64,000 nt of DNA from Gayadomonas joobiniege G7 (lineage in GTDB: Bacteria > Pseudomonadota > Gammaproteobacteria > Enterobacterales > Alteromonadaceae), in the NCBI RefSeq assembly GCF_000300815.1, contig NZ_AMRX01000003.1:186001-250000 (forward strand). The letters are read 5' to 3'. The notes beneath the pieces were generated by a model, which saw only the letters and a list, made by a program, of their open reading frames with translations, was not told the origin of the DNA and made no database searches. The position numbers and the translations under genes were made by a program. Shown piece by piece: positions 26,117-34,211 of this stretch; position 1 is the stretch's first letter, and every line of letters starts with the position of its first letter.

Positions 26117-28153
26117 ATGACCAATCCATTACTGACTGAAAGCAGTTTACCCGAGTTTGAAAACATCAAACCTGAGCATGTGCTGCCAGCGGTGCAGGAT
26201 GCTATCCAGCAGTGCCGTTTGACGATAGATAAAGTTGTTGCTCAAGAAGAATACACTTGGCAAAATTTTGTTCAGCCGCTAGACGAAGCCGACGATAGGT
26301 TGAACCGAATTTGGTCGCCTGTTTCGCATTTGCATTCTGTTGCGGACAGTGAAGGCTTGCGCCAAGCGTATGAAGCTTGTTTGCCATTATTATCTGAATA
26401 TTCTACCTATGTCGGCCAGCATCAAGGGTTATATCAAGCTTATCAAAAGATCCGTGAGTCGGATTCTTTTAACGATCTCAGTGAAGCACAACAAAAAGCT
26501 ATCAATAATTCTTTGCGAGACTTTAAGTTATCAGGTGTTAGTTTGCCGGAGCAAGATAAAAAACGATATGGTGAGATAGCCCAACAATTGTCAGAACTCA
26601 CCACTAAGTTTGCCAATAATGTGTTAGACGCGACACAAGGCTGGCATAAGCTAGTAACCGATAAAAAGCAGTTGTCAGGTTTACCACAAAGTGCTATTGA
26701 TGCAGCAAAAGCAACAGCGGAAAGTAAAAATAAAGAGGGTTGGCTGTTCACCTTAGAATTCCCAAGCTATTTGCCTGTGATCACATATGCCGACGATCGC
26801 CAGCTTAGAGAAGAAATTTATACAGCATTTGCAACCCGAGCATCAGATCAAGGCCCCAACGCGAATAAATGGGACAACAGCCAGATCATGCAAGATATTT
26901 TAAAACTTAGATATGAGCTTGCCAAGCTGCTAGGTTTTGACAATTATGCTGAAAAGTCGTTGGCTACCAAGATGGCAGAATCACCGCAGCGAGTATTAGA
27001 TTTTTTATATGATCTGTCCGCTAAAAGTAAATCACAAGCGCAAGCAGAGTTAGATGAAATCCGCGCTTACGCCAAAAGTCAGGGGGTGGATTCTTTAGAA
27101 GCTTGGGATATGACTTATTATGCAGAAAAACTCAAGCAGCAAAAGTATGCCATTTCTGATGAAGAATTACGTCCGTATTTTCCTGAAGATAAGGTCATTC
27201 AAGGATTATTTAAAACGGTCGGCAAGCTTTTTAATATCACCATCAAAGTCCGGGAAAATGTACAGGTATGGCATGATAGCGTTCGTTTTTATGACATTTT
27301 TTCTGCCGATGGGCGTTTAAAAGGCAGCTTTTATCTGGATTTATATGCTCGCGAAGGAAAAAGAGGCGGTGCTTGGATGGATGTGTGTATTGGCCAGCGG
27401 GAAAACAGCCAGGGCGAGATCCAATTACCAGTCGCTTATTTAACCTGCAACTTTAATAAACCCGTTGGTGATAAACCAGCGTTATTCACTCATGACGAAG
27501 TACAAACTTTGTTTCATGAGTTTGGTCATGGTTTGCACCATATGTTAACAAAAGTCACTGTCAGTGATGTGGCAGGCATTAATGGTGTTGCTTGGGATGC
27601 AGTTGAGTTGCCTAGTCAGTTTTTAGAAAACTGGTGTTGGCAGAGTGAGGCGCTTGCATTTATTTCTGGGCATTATGAAACAGGTGAAGCGCTACCTAGC
27701 GACTTATTAGAAAAAATGCTGGCGGCAAAAAACTATCAGTCCGCGATGATGATGGCCAGACAATTAGAGTTTTCTTTGTTCGATTTTGAAATGCACGCAG
27801 AAGCGGGCAGCCAAGACTATGACATACAAACCAAATTAGATCAGGTTCGAGATAAAGTAGCTGTGAACAAGCCGCCTGCATTCAACCGTTTTCAGCATGG
27901 TTTCAGTCACATTTTTGCTGGCGGTTATGCCGCTGGGTATTATAGTTATAAGTGGGCTGAAGTGCTGTCGGCAGATGCGTTTTCAAGGTTTGAAGAAGAA
28001 GGCATTTTTAACCAAAAAACTGGGCAGGATTTTCTCCAGAATATTTTGCAGATGGGTGGGTCGCGCGAACCTATGGACTTGTTTAAAGCGTTTCGAGGGC
28101 GAGCACCTGAAGTTGATGCTTTATTGCGCCACTCAGGTATTTCAGTCGAGTAA
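26117..28153 (+). CDS. prlC: Oligopeptidase A (M3 zinc metallopeptidase)
   Basis: A 678-residue cytoplasmic peptidase that degrades short peptides, including cleaved signal peptides. I start it at ATG 26117, with AAAGGA in front and MTNPLLTESSLPEF matching the OpdA N-terminus; an upstream in-frame TTG at 26084 is unlikely. The zinc motif is HEFGH at residues 467-471. It also shows GGAWMDVCIGQR, PVAYLTCNFNKPV, DAVELPSQFLENW and FSHIFAGGYAAGYYSYKWAE. The length matches E. coli PrlC (680). A short hairpin follows the stop. In E. coli the gene belongs to the RpoH regulon; no sigma-32 site was identified here. Confidence 0.95.
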   Translation: MTNPLLTESSLPEFENIKPEHVLPAVQDAIQQCRLTIDKVVAQEEYTWQNFVQPLDEADDRLNRIWSPVSHLHSVADSEGLRQAYEACLPLLSEYSTYVGQHQGLYQAYQKIRESDSFNDLSEAQQKAINNSLRDFKLSGVSLPEQDKKRYGEIAQQLSELTTKFANNVLDATQGWHKLVTDKKQLSGLPQSAIDAAKATAESKNKEGWLFTLEFPSYLPVITYADDRQLREEIYTAFATRASDQGPNANKWDNSQIMQDILKLRYELAKLLGFDNYAEKSLATKMAESPQRVLDFLYDLSAKSKSQAQAELDEIRAYAKSQGVDSLEAWDMTYYAEKLKQQKYAISDEELRPYFPEDKVIQGLFKTVGKLFNITIKVRENVQVWHDSVRFYDIFSADGRLKGSFYLDLYAREGKRGGAWMDVCIGQRENSQGEIQLPVAYLTCNFNKPVGDKPALFTHDEVQTLFHEFGHGLHHMLTKVTVSDVAGINGVAWDAVELPSQFLENWCWQSEALAFISGHYETGEALPSDLLEKMLAAKNYQSAMMMARQLEFSLFDFEMHAEAGSQDYDIQTKLDQVRDKVAVNKPPAFNRFQHGFSHIFAGGYAAGYYSYKWAEVLSADAFSRFEEEGIFNQKTGQDFLQNILQMGGSREPMDLFKAFRGRAPEVDALLRHSGISVE

Positions 28154-28157
28154 ATAA

Positions 28158-28176
28158 TCAGGGTCTGGGACCCTGA
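28158..28176 (+). terminator. Possible terminator hairpin after prlC
   Basis: A perfect inverted repeat TCAGGGTC / GACCCTGA (28158-28165 and 28169-28176) with a TGG loop. The following bases are AT-rich but lack a good T run, so termination strength is uncertain. Confidence 0.4.
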
Positions 28177-28181
28177 CTTAA

Positions 28182-29234
28182 TTAAAAGGGGGCCAAGTAT
28201 TGGTTTAATACTTGGCCTATTTGCGTTAAGCATTGCTCAGTTAGGCTGATATCAAATGCTGCAATATCCTCTTCGAGCTGAGCTAAACTGGTAGCGCCGA
28301 TAATGGTAGAAGTCACTCCGTCTACTTGGTTGCACCAAGCCAAAGCCAACTGAGCCGGCGTGATATTGTGTGCCTTAGCTACTTCTATATAACCCCGGAT
28401 AGCCGCATCACTGGCTTGGGTATTTCTAAACAAACCATTACGCTGCGACATTGTCCAACGACTGCCTGCAGGCCGCTGACCATCTAAATATTTACCAGTT
28501 AACATGCCACCAGCTAATGGTGACCAAGGCAAAAATGCGATATCGTTATGTACACAAGTTTCGATTAAATAAGGCCAATCTTTGCTATGCAAAAGATTAA
28601 ACTCATTTTGTATTGAGTTGACTCTAGGCAAGTTAAATTCATCAGCTAGTTTTAAATAACTTTCGATACCCCAAGGGGTATCATCTGATAAACCAAAATG
28701 GCGTATTTTTCCTTCACTGACTGCTTGACCTATCGCTTGCAAAATATCTAAAAAGTTATCTCGTTCCGCTGCGCGATCAACGTCCGTAAACTTGATTTGG
28801 TTTGGATGATGGCGGCCAAAATGCGGATGCGGGCGGTTGCTCCAATGCAGTTGATATAAATCAAGGTAATCCGTTTGTAAGCGTTGCAATGAGTCATCTA
28901 TCGCTTTGGTCACGGCGGCACCCGTGATATCACTACCACCCCGGATATAAGGGACCCCTTTACCGGCAATTTTTGAGGCGATCACTAGATCTTGCCGTTT
29001 GTTTTTATTGCTGGCTAACCAACGACCTAATATGGTTTCTGTTTTACCATAGGTCTCGGCGCTTGGCGGGACTGCGTACATTTCGGCAGTATCGATAAAG
29101 TTAACCCCTTTATCGAGTGCGTACGCAAGTTGTTGGTTGGCATCTTCTTGGGTGTTTTGTAAACCCCAGGTCATAGTGCCCAGGCAAATCCTGGACACTT
29201 TGAGACCACTGGCGCCCAGTGATGAATATTGCAT
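28182..29234 (-). CDS. NADP-dependent aldo/keto reductase (Tas-like)
   Basis: A 350-residue TIM-barrel oxidoreductase. It begins MQYSSLGASGLKVSRICLGTMTWG, as in E. coli Tas, and carries the catalytic Asp/Tyr segment NFIDTAEMYAVPP, the Lys in LVIASKIAGKG, the His in YQLHWSNR, and the C-terminal nucleotide-binding STIIGATSLAQLEEDI. It probably reduces small aldehydes or ketones with NADPH; the substrate is unknown. The last eight codons double as a terminator hairpin. Confidence 0.88.
   Translation of the reverse strand: MQYSSLGASGLKVSRICLGTMTWGLQNTQEDANQQLAYALDKGVNFIDTAEMYAVPPSAETYGKTETILGRWLASNKNKRQDLVIASKIAGKGVPYIRGGSDITGAAVTKAIDDSLQRLQTDYLDLYQLHWSNRPHPHFGRHHPNQIKFTDVDRAAERDNFLDILQAIGQAVSEGKIRHFGLSDDTPWGIESYLKLADEFNLPRVNSIQNEFNLLHSKDWPYLIETCVHNDIAFLPWSPLAGGMLTGKYLDGQRPAGSRWTMSQRNGLFRNTQASDAAIRGYIEVAKAHNITPAQLALAWCNQVDGVTSTIIGATSLAQLEEDIAAFDISLTEQCLTQIGQVLNQYLAPF
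28183..28217 (-). terminator. Rho-independent terminator built into the end of the aldo/keto reductase gene
   Basis: A perfect 11-base stem GGCCAAGTATT / AATACTTGGCC (28191-28201 and 28207-28217) with a five-base loop. On the minus strand it is followed by CCCCTTTTAATT. The stem is entirely inside the coding sequence and the T run overlaps the stop. Confidence 0.75.
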
Positions 29235-29251
29235 AATGTAATTGGCTCCGG

Positions 29252-29812
29252 TTAGAAACTAAATTCAAATCCTAAATGAAAGCCATTATCTAACACGAAT
29301 TCACCACCATTCTCAATATCTGCTTTAATATGGCGGTAGCCAGCATAAACTGCACCATTAGGTAAAAGCTGATAATTAGCGCGTAAACCCAACTCAAATT
29401 GGTTATCTAGCTCGTCGCTAGCGACTATACCGGGAGCATAAAAGAGTTCACCTTGCAGCGATAACCCCTGAATTTCTGGGATGCGGTATTTGGCAAAACC
29501 ACCTAATCCCAATGCCTGCATATCGTCACCATTAGTATCTGCATAATATAAACGGCCACCTAAACCTGCTGTAAAGTTTGGTTGGCGGGAAATATTACCT
29601 ACCACGGCGGCAGTACCTGTGAATAAATTGACATCGGTATCGTCGTTATGCATCGCAGAAGCGGCAAAATGGGTGTCCTTAGCAAAATTACCTGTCGCGA
29701 TTTCTACTTTAAATGCATCATTGCTGATATCTGTTGTTAACGTGCTGGCAGTCGCTGTCGCACTAGACAGGGTGGCCAGGATAATGGCGGCAGATTTAAT
29801 TCTAATGTTCAT
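29252..29812 (-). CDS. YfaZ-like outer-membrane beta-barrel protein
   Basis: A 186-residue exported protein with a signal peptide (about 1-22, Ala/Ser/Thr-rich, ending TAS). Alternating strands end in FEFSF with the terminal Phe used for outer-membrane insertion. The sequence NLFTGTAAVVGN, GLGGRLYYAD, ALGLGGFAKYRIPEIQGLSLQGELFYAPGIV and RANYQLLPNGAVYAGYRHI fits the YfaZ family, whose function is not known. It diverges from moaE, leaving a 131-base gap. Confidence 0.8.
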   Translation of the reverse strand: MNIRIKSAAIILATLSSATATASTLTTDISNDAFKVEIATGNFAKDTHFAASAMHNDDTDVNLFTGTAAVVGNISRQPNFTAGLGGRLYYADTNGDDMQALGLGGFAKYRIPEIQGLSLQGELFYAPGIVASDELDNQFELGLRANYQLLPNGAVYAGYRHIKADIENGGEFVLDNGFHLGFEFSF

Positions 29813-29943
29813 ATAATACTCCGTTGCTATAAAAGTGAATTGATCTTAATTCATGCGAATCTTAAGTAAAGCGTTCGCTTGCAATATTGAGACGTTTAAA
29901 ACAAAATTCAAATTTGAATCTTGCTAAATGATACAGGCTGACA

Positions 29944-30387
29944 ATGATTAAAGTTCAAACTGAACCCTTCAATGTGGGAGAGATTTATCAAAACCTTGCA
30001 AATAATAATGCGGCAGCAGGCGCTGTGGTATTTTTTGTCGGTCAAGTTAGGGATTACAACCAAAATAAAACCATCAGAGCGCTGACGTTAGAACATTATC
30101 CAGCAATGACAGAAAAAGTGTTGAGCGAGATAGTGAACGAAGCAGAGCGGCGTTGGCCATTGCAAGCTGTCAGCCTAGTCCATAGGGTCGGCCGTATGTT
30201 GATCGGCGACGAGATTGTTTTTGTTGGTGTGGCCAGTGCGCATCGGCAAGCTGCGTTTGCAGCCAGTCAATTTATTATGGATAAACTCAAAACCCAAGCC
30301 CCCTTTTGGAAAAAAGAAGAAACAGAAACAGGTAATCACTGGGTTGAAGCTAGAGAGTCTGATATAAAAGCAGCGGATAACTGGTAA
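29944..30387 (+). CDS. moaE: Molybdopterin synthase catalytic subunit
   Basis: A 147-residue protein that, with thiocarboxylated MoaD, converts cyclic pyranopterin monophosphate to molybdopterin. Family landmarks are AGAVVFFVGQVRDYN, LTLEHYPAMTEK, VSLVHRVGRMLIGDEIVFVGVASAHRQAAF and the C-terminal APFWKKEET with the active-site lysines. The length matches E. coli MoaE (150). None of moaA-D is adjacent; the gene stands alone between a YfaZ-like gene and rph. Confidence 0.95.
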   Translation: MIKVQTEPFNVGEIYQNLANNNAAAGAVVFFVGQVRDYNQNKTIRALTLEHYPAMTEKVLSEIVNEAERRWPLQAVSLVHRVGRMLIGDEIVFVGVASAHRQAAFAASQFIMDKLKTQAPFWKKEETETGNHWVEARESDIKAADNW

Positions 30388-30413
30388 TTAGCTGCATCTT
30401 GTTGTGTAACAGG

Positions 30414-30419
30414 TATAAT
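30414..30419 (+). promoter_or_regulatory. rph: Probable -10 element of the rph-pyrE promoter
   Basis: A perfect TATAAT 35 bases before the rph ATG, with a GAGGAG ribosome-binding site between them. No strong -35 hexamer is visible at 17 bases. Confidence 0.45.
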
Positions 30420-30454
30420 GGCAAAAAATTTTCGCATTTTATGAGGAGACACAT

Positions 30455-31168
30455 ATGCGTCCAAGTGGCCGAACTGCCAGCCAAATCCGACCTATTACCA
30501 TTACCCGAAATTTCACTATGCATGCCGAAGGTTCGGTATTAATTGAATTTGGTGATACTAAAGTTTTATGTACGGCTTCTGTGAATGAAGGTGTGCCCAG
30601 ATTTATGAAAGGTAAAGGCGAAGGTTGGATCACGGCTGAATATGGGATGTTGCCTCGCTCAACCCACACCCGCTGTGACCGTGAAGCAGCGCGTGGTAAA
30701 CAAGGTGGCCGAACATTAGAGATTCAACGTTTAATTGGCCGTTCATTACGGGCAGCCGTTGATTTGAAAGCTTTAGGTGAAAATACTATCACGTTAGACT
30801 GTGATGTTATTCAAGCTGATGGTGGTACCCGAACTGCTTCTATTACAGGTGCCTGTGTCGCTTTGGTTGACGCATTATCTTATATGCGCAGCAAAGGCAT
30901 TTTAAAAACTAATCCACTTAAACATATGGTTGCTGCCATCTCGGTCGGCGTTTACAAAGGCGAAGTGATCGCTGATTTAGAATATGTTGAAGACTCTGTC
31001 GCAGAAACAGATATGAATGTAGTGATGTCTGAAGATGGCCGTTTAATCGAAGTTCAAGGCACAGCTGAAGCAGAACCTTATAGTTTTGACGAAATGCAAG
31101 AGATGCTGACGTACGCTAAAAACGCCACCCGCGAAATTTTTGATATTCAAAAAGCCGCGTTAGCCTAA
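30455..31168 (+). CDS. rph: Ribonuclease PH
   Basis: A 237-residue phosphorolytic 3'-5' exoribonuclease that trims tRNA 3' ends. It shows the whole family pattern: [90 protein letters not shown] and the C-terminal VEVQGTAE-like [12 protein letters not shown]. The length fits E. coli-type Rph (238). GAGGAG is well placed. pyrE follows after 11 bases, the classical gammaproteobacterial rph-pyrE pair. Confidence 0.97.
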   Translation: MRPSGRTASQIRPITITRNFTMHAEGSVLIEFGDTKVLCTASVNEGVPRFMKGKGEGWITAEYGMLPRSTHTRCDREAARGKQGGRTLEIQRLIGRSLRAAVDLKALGENTITLDCDVIQADGGTRTASITGACVALVDALSYMRSKGILKTNPLKHMVAAISVGVYKGEVIADLEYVEDSVAETDMNVVMSEDGRLIEVQGTAEAEPYSFDEMQEMLTYAKNATREIFDIQKAALA

Positions 31169-31179
31169 CGGAGATCCAG

Positions 31180-31821
31180 ATGCAAGCTTATAAAAAATCA
31201 TTTATCGAATTTGCATTGTCTCGTGGGGTGCTTAAATTTGGTCAATTTACGCTTAAATCGGGTCGTACAAGTCCATACTTTTTTAATGCGGGTTTGTTTA
31301 AAACTGGCGGTGATTTAGCACAGTTAGGGCGTTTTTATGCCGCTGCATTGCAAGATGCAGGCATTCGGTTTGATGTGCTGTTTGGACCAGCGTACAAAGG
31401 CATTCCAATTGCGACCGCCACGAGTATCGCTTTGGCAGATCAGCATCAGCAAGACGTCGCTTATTGTTTTAACCGCAAAGAAAAAAAAGATCATGGCGAA
31501 GGTGGTCAGCTGGTTGGGGCTGAATTAAAAGGCGATATTATGCTAGTTGATGACGTAATTACTGCCGGCACAGCGATCCGTGAATCGATGCAAATTATCC
31601 AGCAACAAGGTGCTAACCTCAGAGGCGTTTTAATCGCTTTAGATCGGCAAGAAAAAGGTCAGGGTGAATTGTCAGCCATTCAAGAAGTAGAGCGCGACTT
31701 TGATACTCAAGTCGTTTCAATTATTCAGTTAGCTGATTTAATTGCTTATTTAACAGAGCAGGGTGAAGAGGCCGAAACTTTGGCGCAAGTGACTGAATAT
31801 AGAAATCAATACGGTATTTAA
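31180..31821 (+). CDS. pyrE: Orotate phosphoribosyltransferase
   Basis: A 213-residue enzyme that joins orotate to PRPP to form OMP in pyrimidine synthesis. Visible motifs are [56 protein letters not shown] (flexible catalytic loop) and the PRPP-binding [13 protein letters not shown]. The length equals E. coli PyrE (213). It is co-transcribed with rph. Its stop overlaps the stop of the convergent SprA-like gene by four bases. Confidence 0.97.
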   Translation: MQAYKKSFIEFALSRGVLKFGQFTLKSGRTSPYFFNAGLFKTGGDLAQLGRFYAAALQDAGIRFDVLFGPAYKGIPIATATSIALADQHQQDVAYCFNRKEKKDHGEGGQLVGAELKGDIMLVDDVITAGTAIRESMQIIQQQGANLRGVLIALDRQEKGQGELSAIQEVERDFDTQVVSIIQLADLIAYLTEQGEEAETLAQVTEYRNQYGI

Positions 31822-32672
31822 GCGTATCGCGAAAAAGCAGGTTGTTCGTGCGTACGGCTGCTCGCTGCGTAAAAAGAGGCTATTTTTAATGCCCGAGCAT
31901 TGACCCGTTCATCTCGTACTTCGAGTGTTTCGGGTGCTTGATAACTAGGGGTAGGCTGAGAAGTAAATACATCGGCAGCCGTTGTTTGGCGACTTGCGTG
32001 CTGATTATTTTGCAAAGTCTCTTTAGCGTTTTTTTGTTGTAACTCAGCCCGTGCTTGCTGCGCTTTTTGTGCTGCTTCTGCTGCGACTTGACGGTCGGTG
32101 GCAGAAGGTTCTGCAGGGGCTAGCGCAGCACGCTGAACTTGTGCCATTTTTTGAATGGTTGCCGCTGGATCGTTGGCTACTTCAGATACATCAATCTGTA
32201 CCTCACCGCCCACTGCATAGTTTTTACCATCAGGTCCACGCTCAAATTCATAACTGGGTGCCCCTGCATATTGGCCACCTGTGGTTGCATGCGCTTGTTC
32301 ATGTTGCCGGACTTCTTGATCACGTGCTTTTAACTCGGTTAATTCTTTTTGCTCTTGCTCACTATACGGCTTGTTATTTTTAGTGAGATTGCCATCTTCT
32401 TGCTTATTTTGCTGTTGAGAAGCATTGTTTTTGTTTTGAGCGACTCTGTTTTGATAGATATTTGATCGAATGTAATCGTAAGTCAGCGGAGTTTGGCTGG
32501 CTGCTTTGGGATATTCTGGCCGCGAGGACACACCAGGATCGCGCGGTTGCGCTTGGTTCGGTTGATTTTCTGTGACCTTTTGAGGTGACAATACCTCTCG
32601 CCTTACCGCTTCTGTCTGCGGGTTAGCAAGATTTAAAGTTAAGTTAGTCGGGTACTGCGGCGAAATATTCAT
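31818..32672 (-). CDS. SprA-family putative metalloprotease
   Basis: A 284-residue protein with a low-complexity Gln/Asn/Pro-rich N-terminal half (about 1-110). A conserved core then reads [22 protein letters not shown] followed by [23 protein letters not shown]. The HEQAH in this core is a zinc-metalloprotease HExxH, which is why the SprA-related family is called a putative catalytic metalloprotease. The C-terminal part is Ala/Gln-rich and helical. No signal peptide is evident. Proteolytic activity has not been shown for the family as far as I know. Confidence 0.75.
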   Translation of the reverse strand: MNISPQYPTNLTLNLANPQTEAVRREVLSPQKVTENQPNQAQPRDPGVSSRPEYPKAASQTPLTYDYIRSNIYQNRVAQNKNNASQQQNKQEDGNLTKNNKPYSEQEQKELTELKARDQEVRQHEQAHATTGGQYAGAPSYEFERGPDGKNYAVGGEVQIDVSEVANDPAATIQKMAQVQRAALAPAEPSATDRQVAAEAAQKAQQARAELQQKNAKETLQNNQHASRQTTAADVFTSQPTPSYQAPETLEVRDERVNARALKIASFYAASSRTHEQPAFSRYA

Positions 32673-32724
32673 ATCGCTTAATTATTAACCATAATTACTC
32701 AAAGGGGAAGTTATTGCTGATAAA

Positions 32725-33468
32725 TTAATTTAATGTTTGCATAAAATTAAGCACCCTCTGCTTAAATTCATCAGGGTGCGAAATAAAAGGCGCGTGGGCT
32801 GCTTTTGATATGACTTGCGTAACACAATTTGGTTGCTGATTTTGGATCATCGTCACTGCTTTGCTCGGGACCAGGCTATCTAGGCGACCATAGAGTCTTA
32901 AAGTCGGGCAGCAAATACCACTTATTTGTGTTCTTAAATCAGCGGTTTTTAAAATATCTAAACCACCCGTTAATGCGGTTTGATTGGCCGCAGGTGCTGC
33001 GGCTAGCAGCTCTACTAATGCTTTAATGTCATGCCTTGCATGTTCACTGCCGATGGCTTGAATTGCGATAAAACGCTCTAAGGTCTTCTTGGCATCAGCC
33101 TCTAACATAGTGGCAAAATTATTTAGTACCTGCGCATCAATACCTGGCCAATTGTTTTGGGAAGAAAAACAAGGACTGGTGGCGACTGCGATCAATGCTT
33201 CACAACAATCATACTCCAAAGCAATGTGTTGCGCGACTAAGCCGCCTAATGACCAACCAATGAGTATGCCGGGGGATGTTATTTGTTCGGCAACCAGCCG
33301 ACTAATAGAGTTTAGACTATAATCTGACGGGCAGTGATTGGCCTGGCGACCATAACCCGGCAAGTCGATTAAGTGGACATTAAAAGTGTCATCAAAATAT
33401 TTGGCAATGGGTTGCCAAACGGCAGAGTGCATGCCCCAGCCATGAATAAAATAGAGGTTTTTTTGCAT
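32725..33468 (-). CDS. bioH: Pimeloyl-ACP methyl ester carboxylesterase
   Basis: A 247-residue alpha/beta hydrolase that frees pimeloyl-ACP from its methyl ester for biotin synthesis. It opens with NLYFIHGWGMHSAVWQPI, contains the nucleophile elbow GWSLGG (Ser near residue 78), the acid in LYGRLDSLVP and the catalytic His in KAAHAPFISHPDEF. This matches BioH in order and length (E. coli 256). It diverges from comF with only 11 bases between the start codons, the arrangement seen in E. coli (bioH/gntX). Confidence 0.92.
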   Translation of the reverse strand: MQKNLYFIHGWGMHSAVWQPIAKYFDDTFNVHLIDLPGYGRQANHCPSDYSLNSISRLVAEQITSPGILIGWSLGGLVAQHIALEYDCCEALIAVATSPCFSSQNNWPGIDAQVLNNFATMLEADAKKTLERFIAIQAIGSEHARHDIKALVELLAAAPAANQTALTGGLDILKTADLRTQISGICCPTLRLYGRLDSLVPSKAVTMIQNQQPNCVTQVISKAAHAPFISHPDEFKQRVLNFMQTLN

Positions 33469-33479
33469 AGGAAAATAGC

Positions 33480-34211
33480 GTGATATTGATTAAGCGCCTA
33501 GTATCGCCAATATTAACACAAGCTAAGCAACTTGTGCCTAGGTTATGTTTGTTTTGTGATGGGCCACTGGCAGAGCAAAACAGCGTATGTCACTATTGCC
33601 TCAATGACTGGCGGAAGCACTCAGAATGTTTGGCTTGGGCAGATATCCTGAGTATGCCCGGTGTTAAAAAAACACTTAACGCAAGCGCCTTGGCGCACAT
33701 CTATTGTTTAAATCAGCATCAGCAACAAGTAGCGGCGCTGATCCGGCGATTCAAATACCAGCAAGACTTGTTAGCCGGTTCCGCTTTAATCGAATTAATG
33801 GCGTACTGTCATCAGGAGGCTTTTGAAAACGCTATTTTTATTCCTGTTCCCATGCATTGGTTACGCCGTTTGTACCGTGGTTTTAATCAAGCAAACTGGC
33901 TAGCAGAACAGTTAGCAAAGCAATATCAAGGACAGTGTTTACCATTATTAAAGCGAACTCGATACACTCAGCGCCAAGCTGGTTTAGAAGCGTTACAGCG
34001 GCGTAAAAATTTGCAGGATGCGTTTGTATTAAATAAAGCTGCTTTTGTTTCAATGCAATGGCCGAAGCCGGTGTTTTTAGTCGATGATGTGGTCACCACA
34101 GGCACAACGCTCAATACTTTGGCGCAGGTTTTAAAAGCGGCAGGTATTGAGCATGTCAATGCTGTGACTATCAGTTGGTCAGCGGCTGCAAGTGTCAGTC
34201 GTGGTTATTAA
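33480..34211 (+). CDS. comF: ComF-family phosphoribosyltransferase-like protein (GntX)
   Basis: A 243-residue protein that starts with GTG. The N-terminal zinc-ribbon-like motif is CLFCDG...CHYCLND, and the C-terminal phosphoribosyltransferase domain has IFIPVPMHWLRRLYRGFNQANWLAEQLA and the PRPP-binding VFLVDDVVTTGTTLNTLA. ComF-type proteins are linked to DNA uptake and to use of DNA as nutrient; the enzymatic reaction is unclear. Its neighbour bioH is conserved, but nfuA, usually next, is displaced by over 6 kb here. Its stop overlaps that of the convergent M14 gene by four bases. Confidence 0.88.
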   Translation: MILIKRLVSPILTQAKQLVPRLCLFCDGPLAEQNSVCHYCLNDWRKHSECLAWADILSMPGVKKTLNASALAHIYCLNQHQQQVAALIRRFKYQQDLLAGSALIELMAYCHQEAFENAIFIPVPMHWLRRLYRGFNQANWLAEQLAKQYQGQCLPLLKRTRYTQRQAGLEALQRRKNLQDAFVLNKAAFVSMQWPKPVFLVDDVVTTGTTLNTLAQVLKAAGIEHVNAVTISWSAAASVSRGY

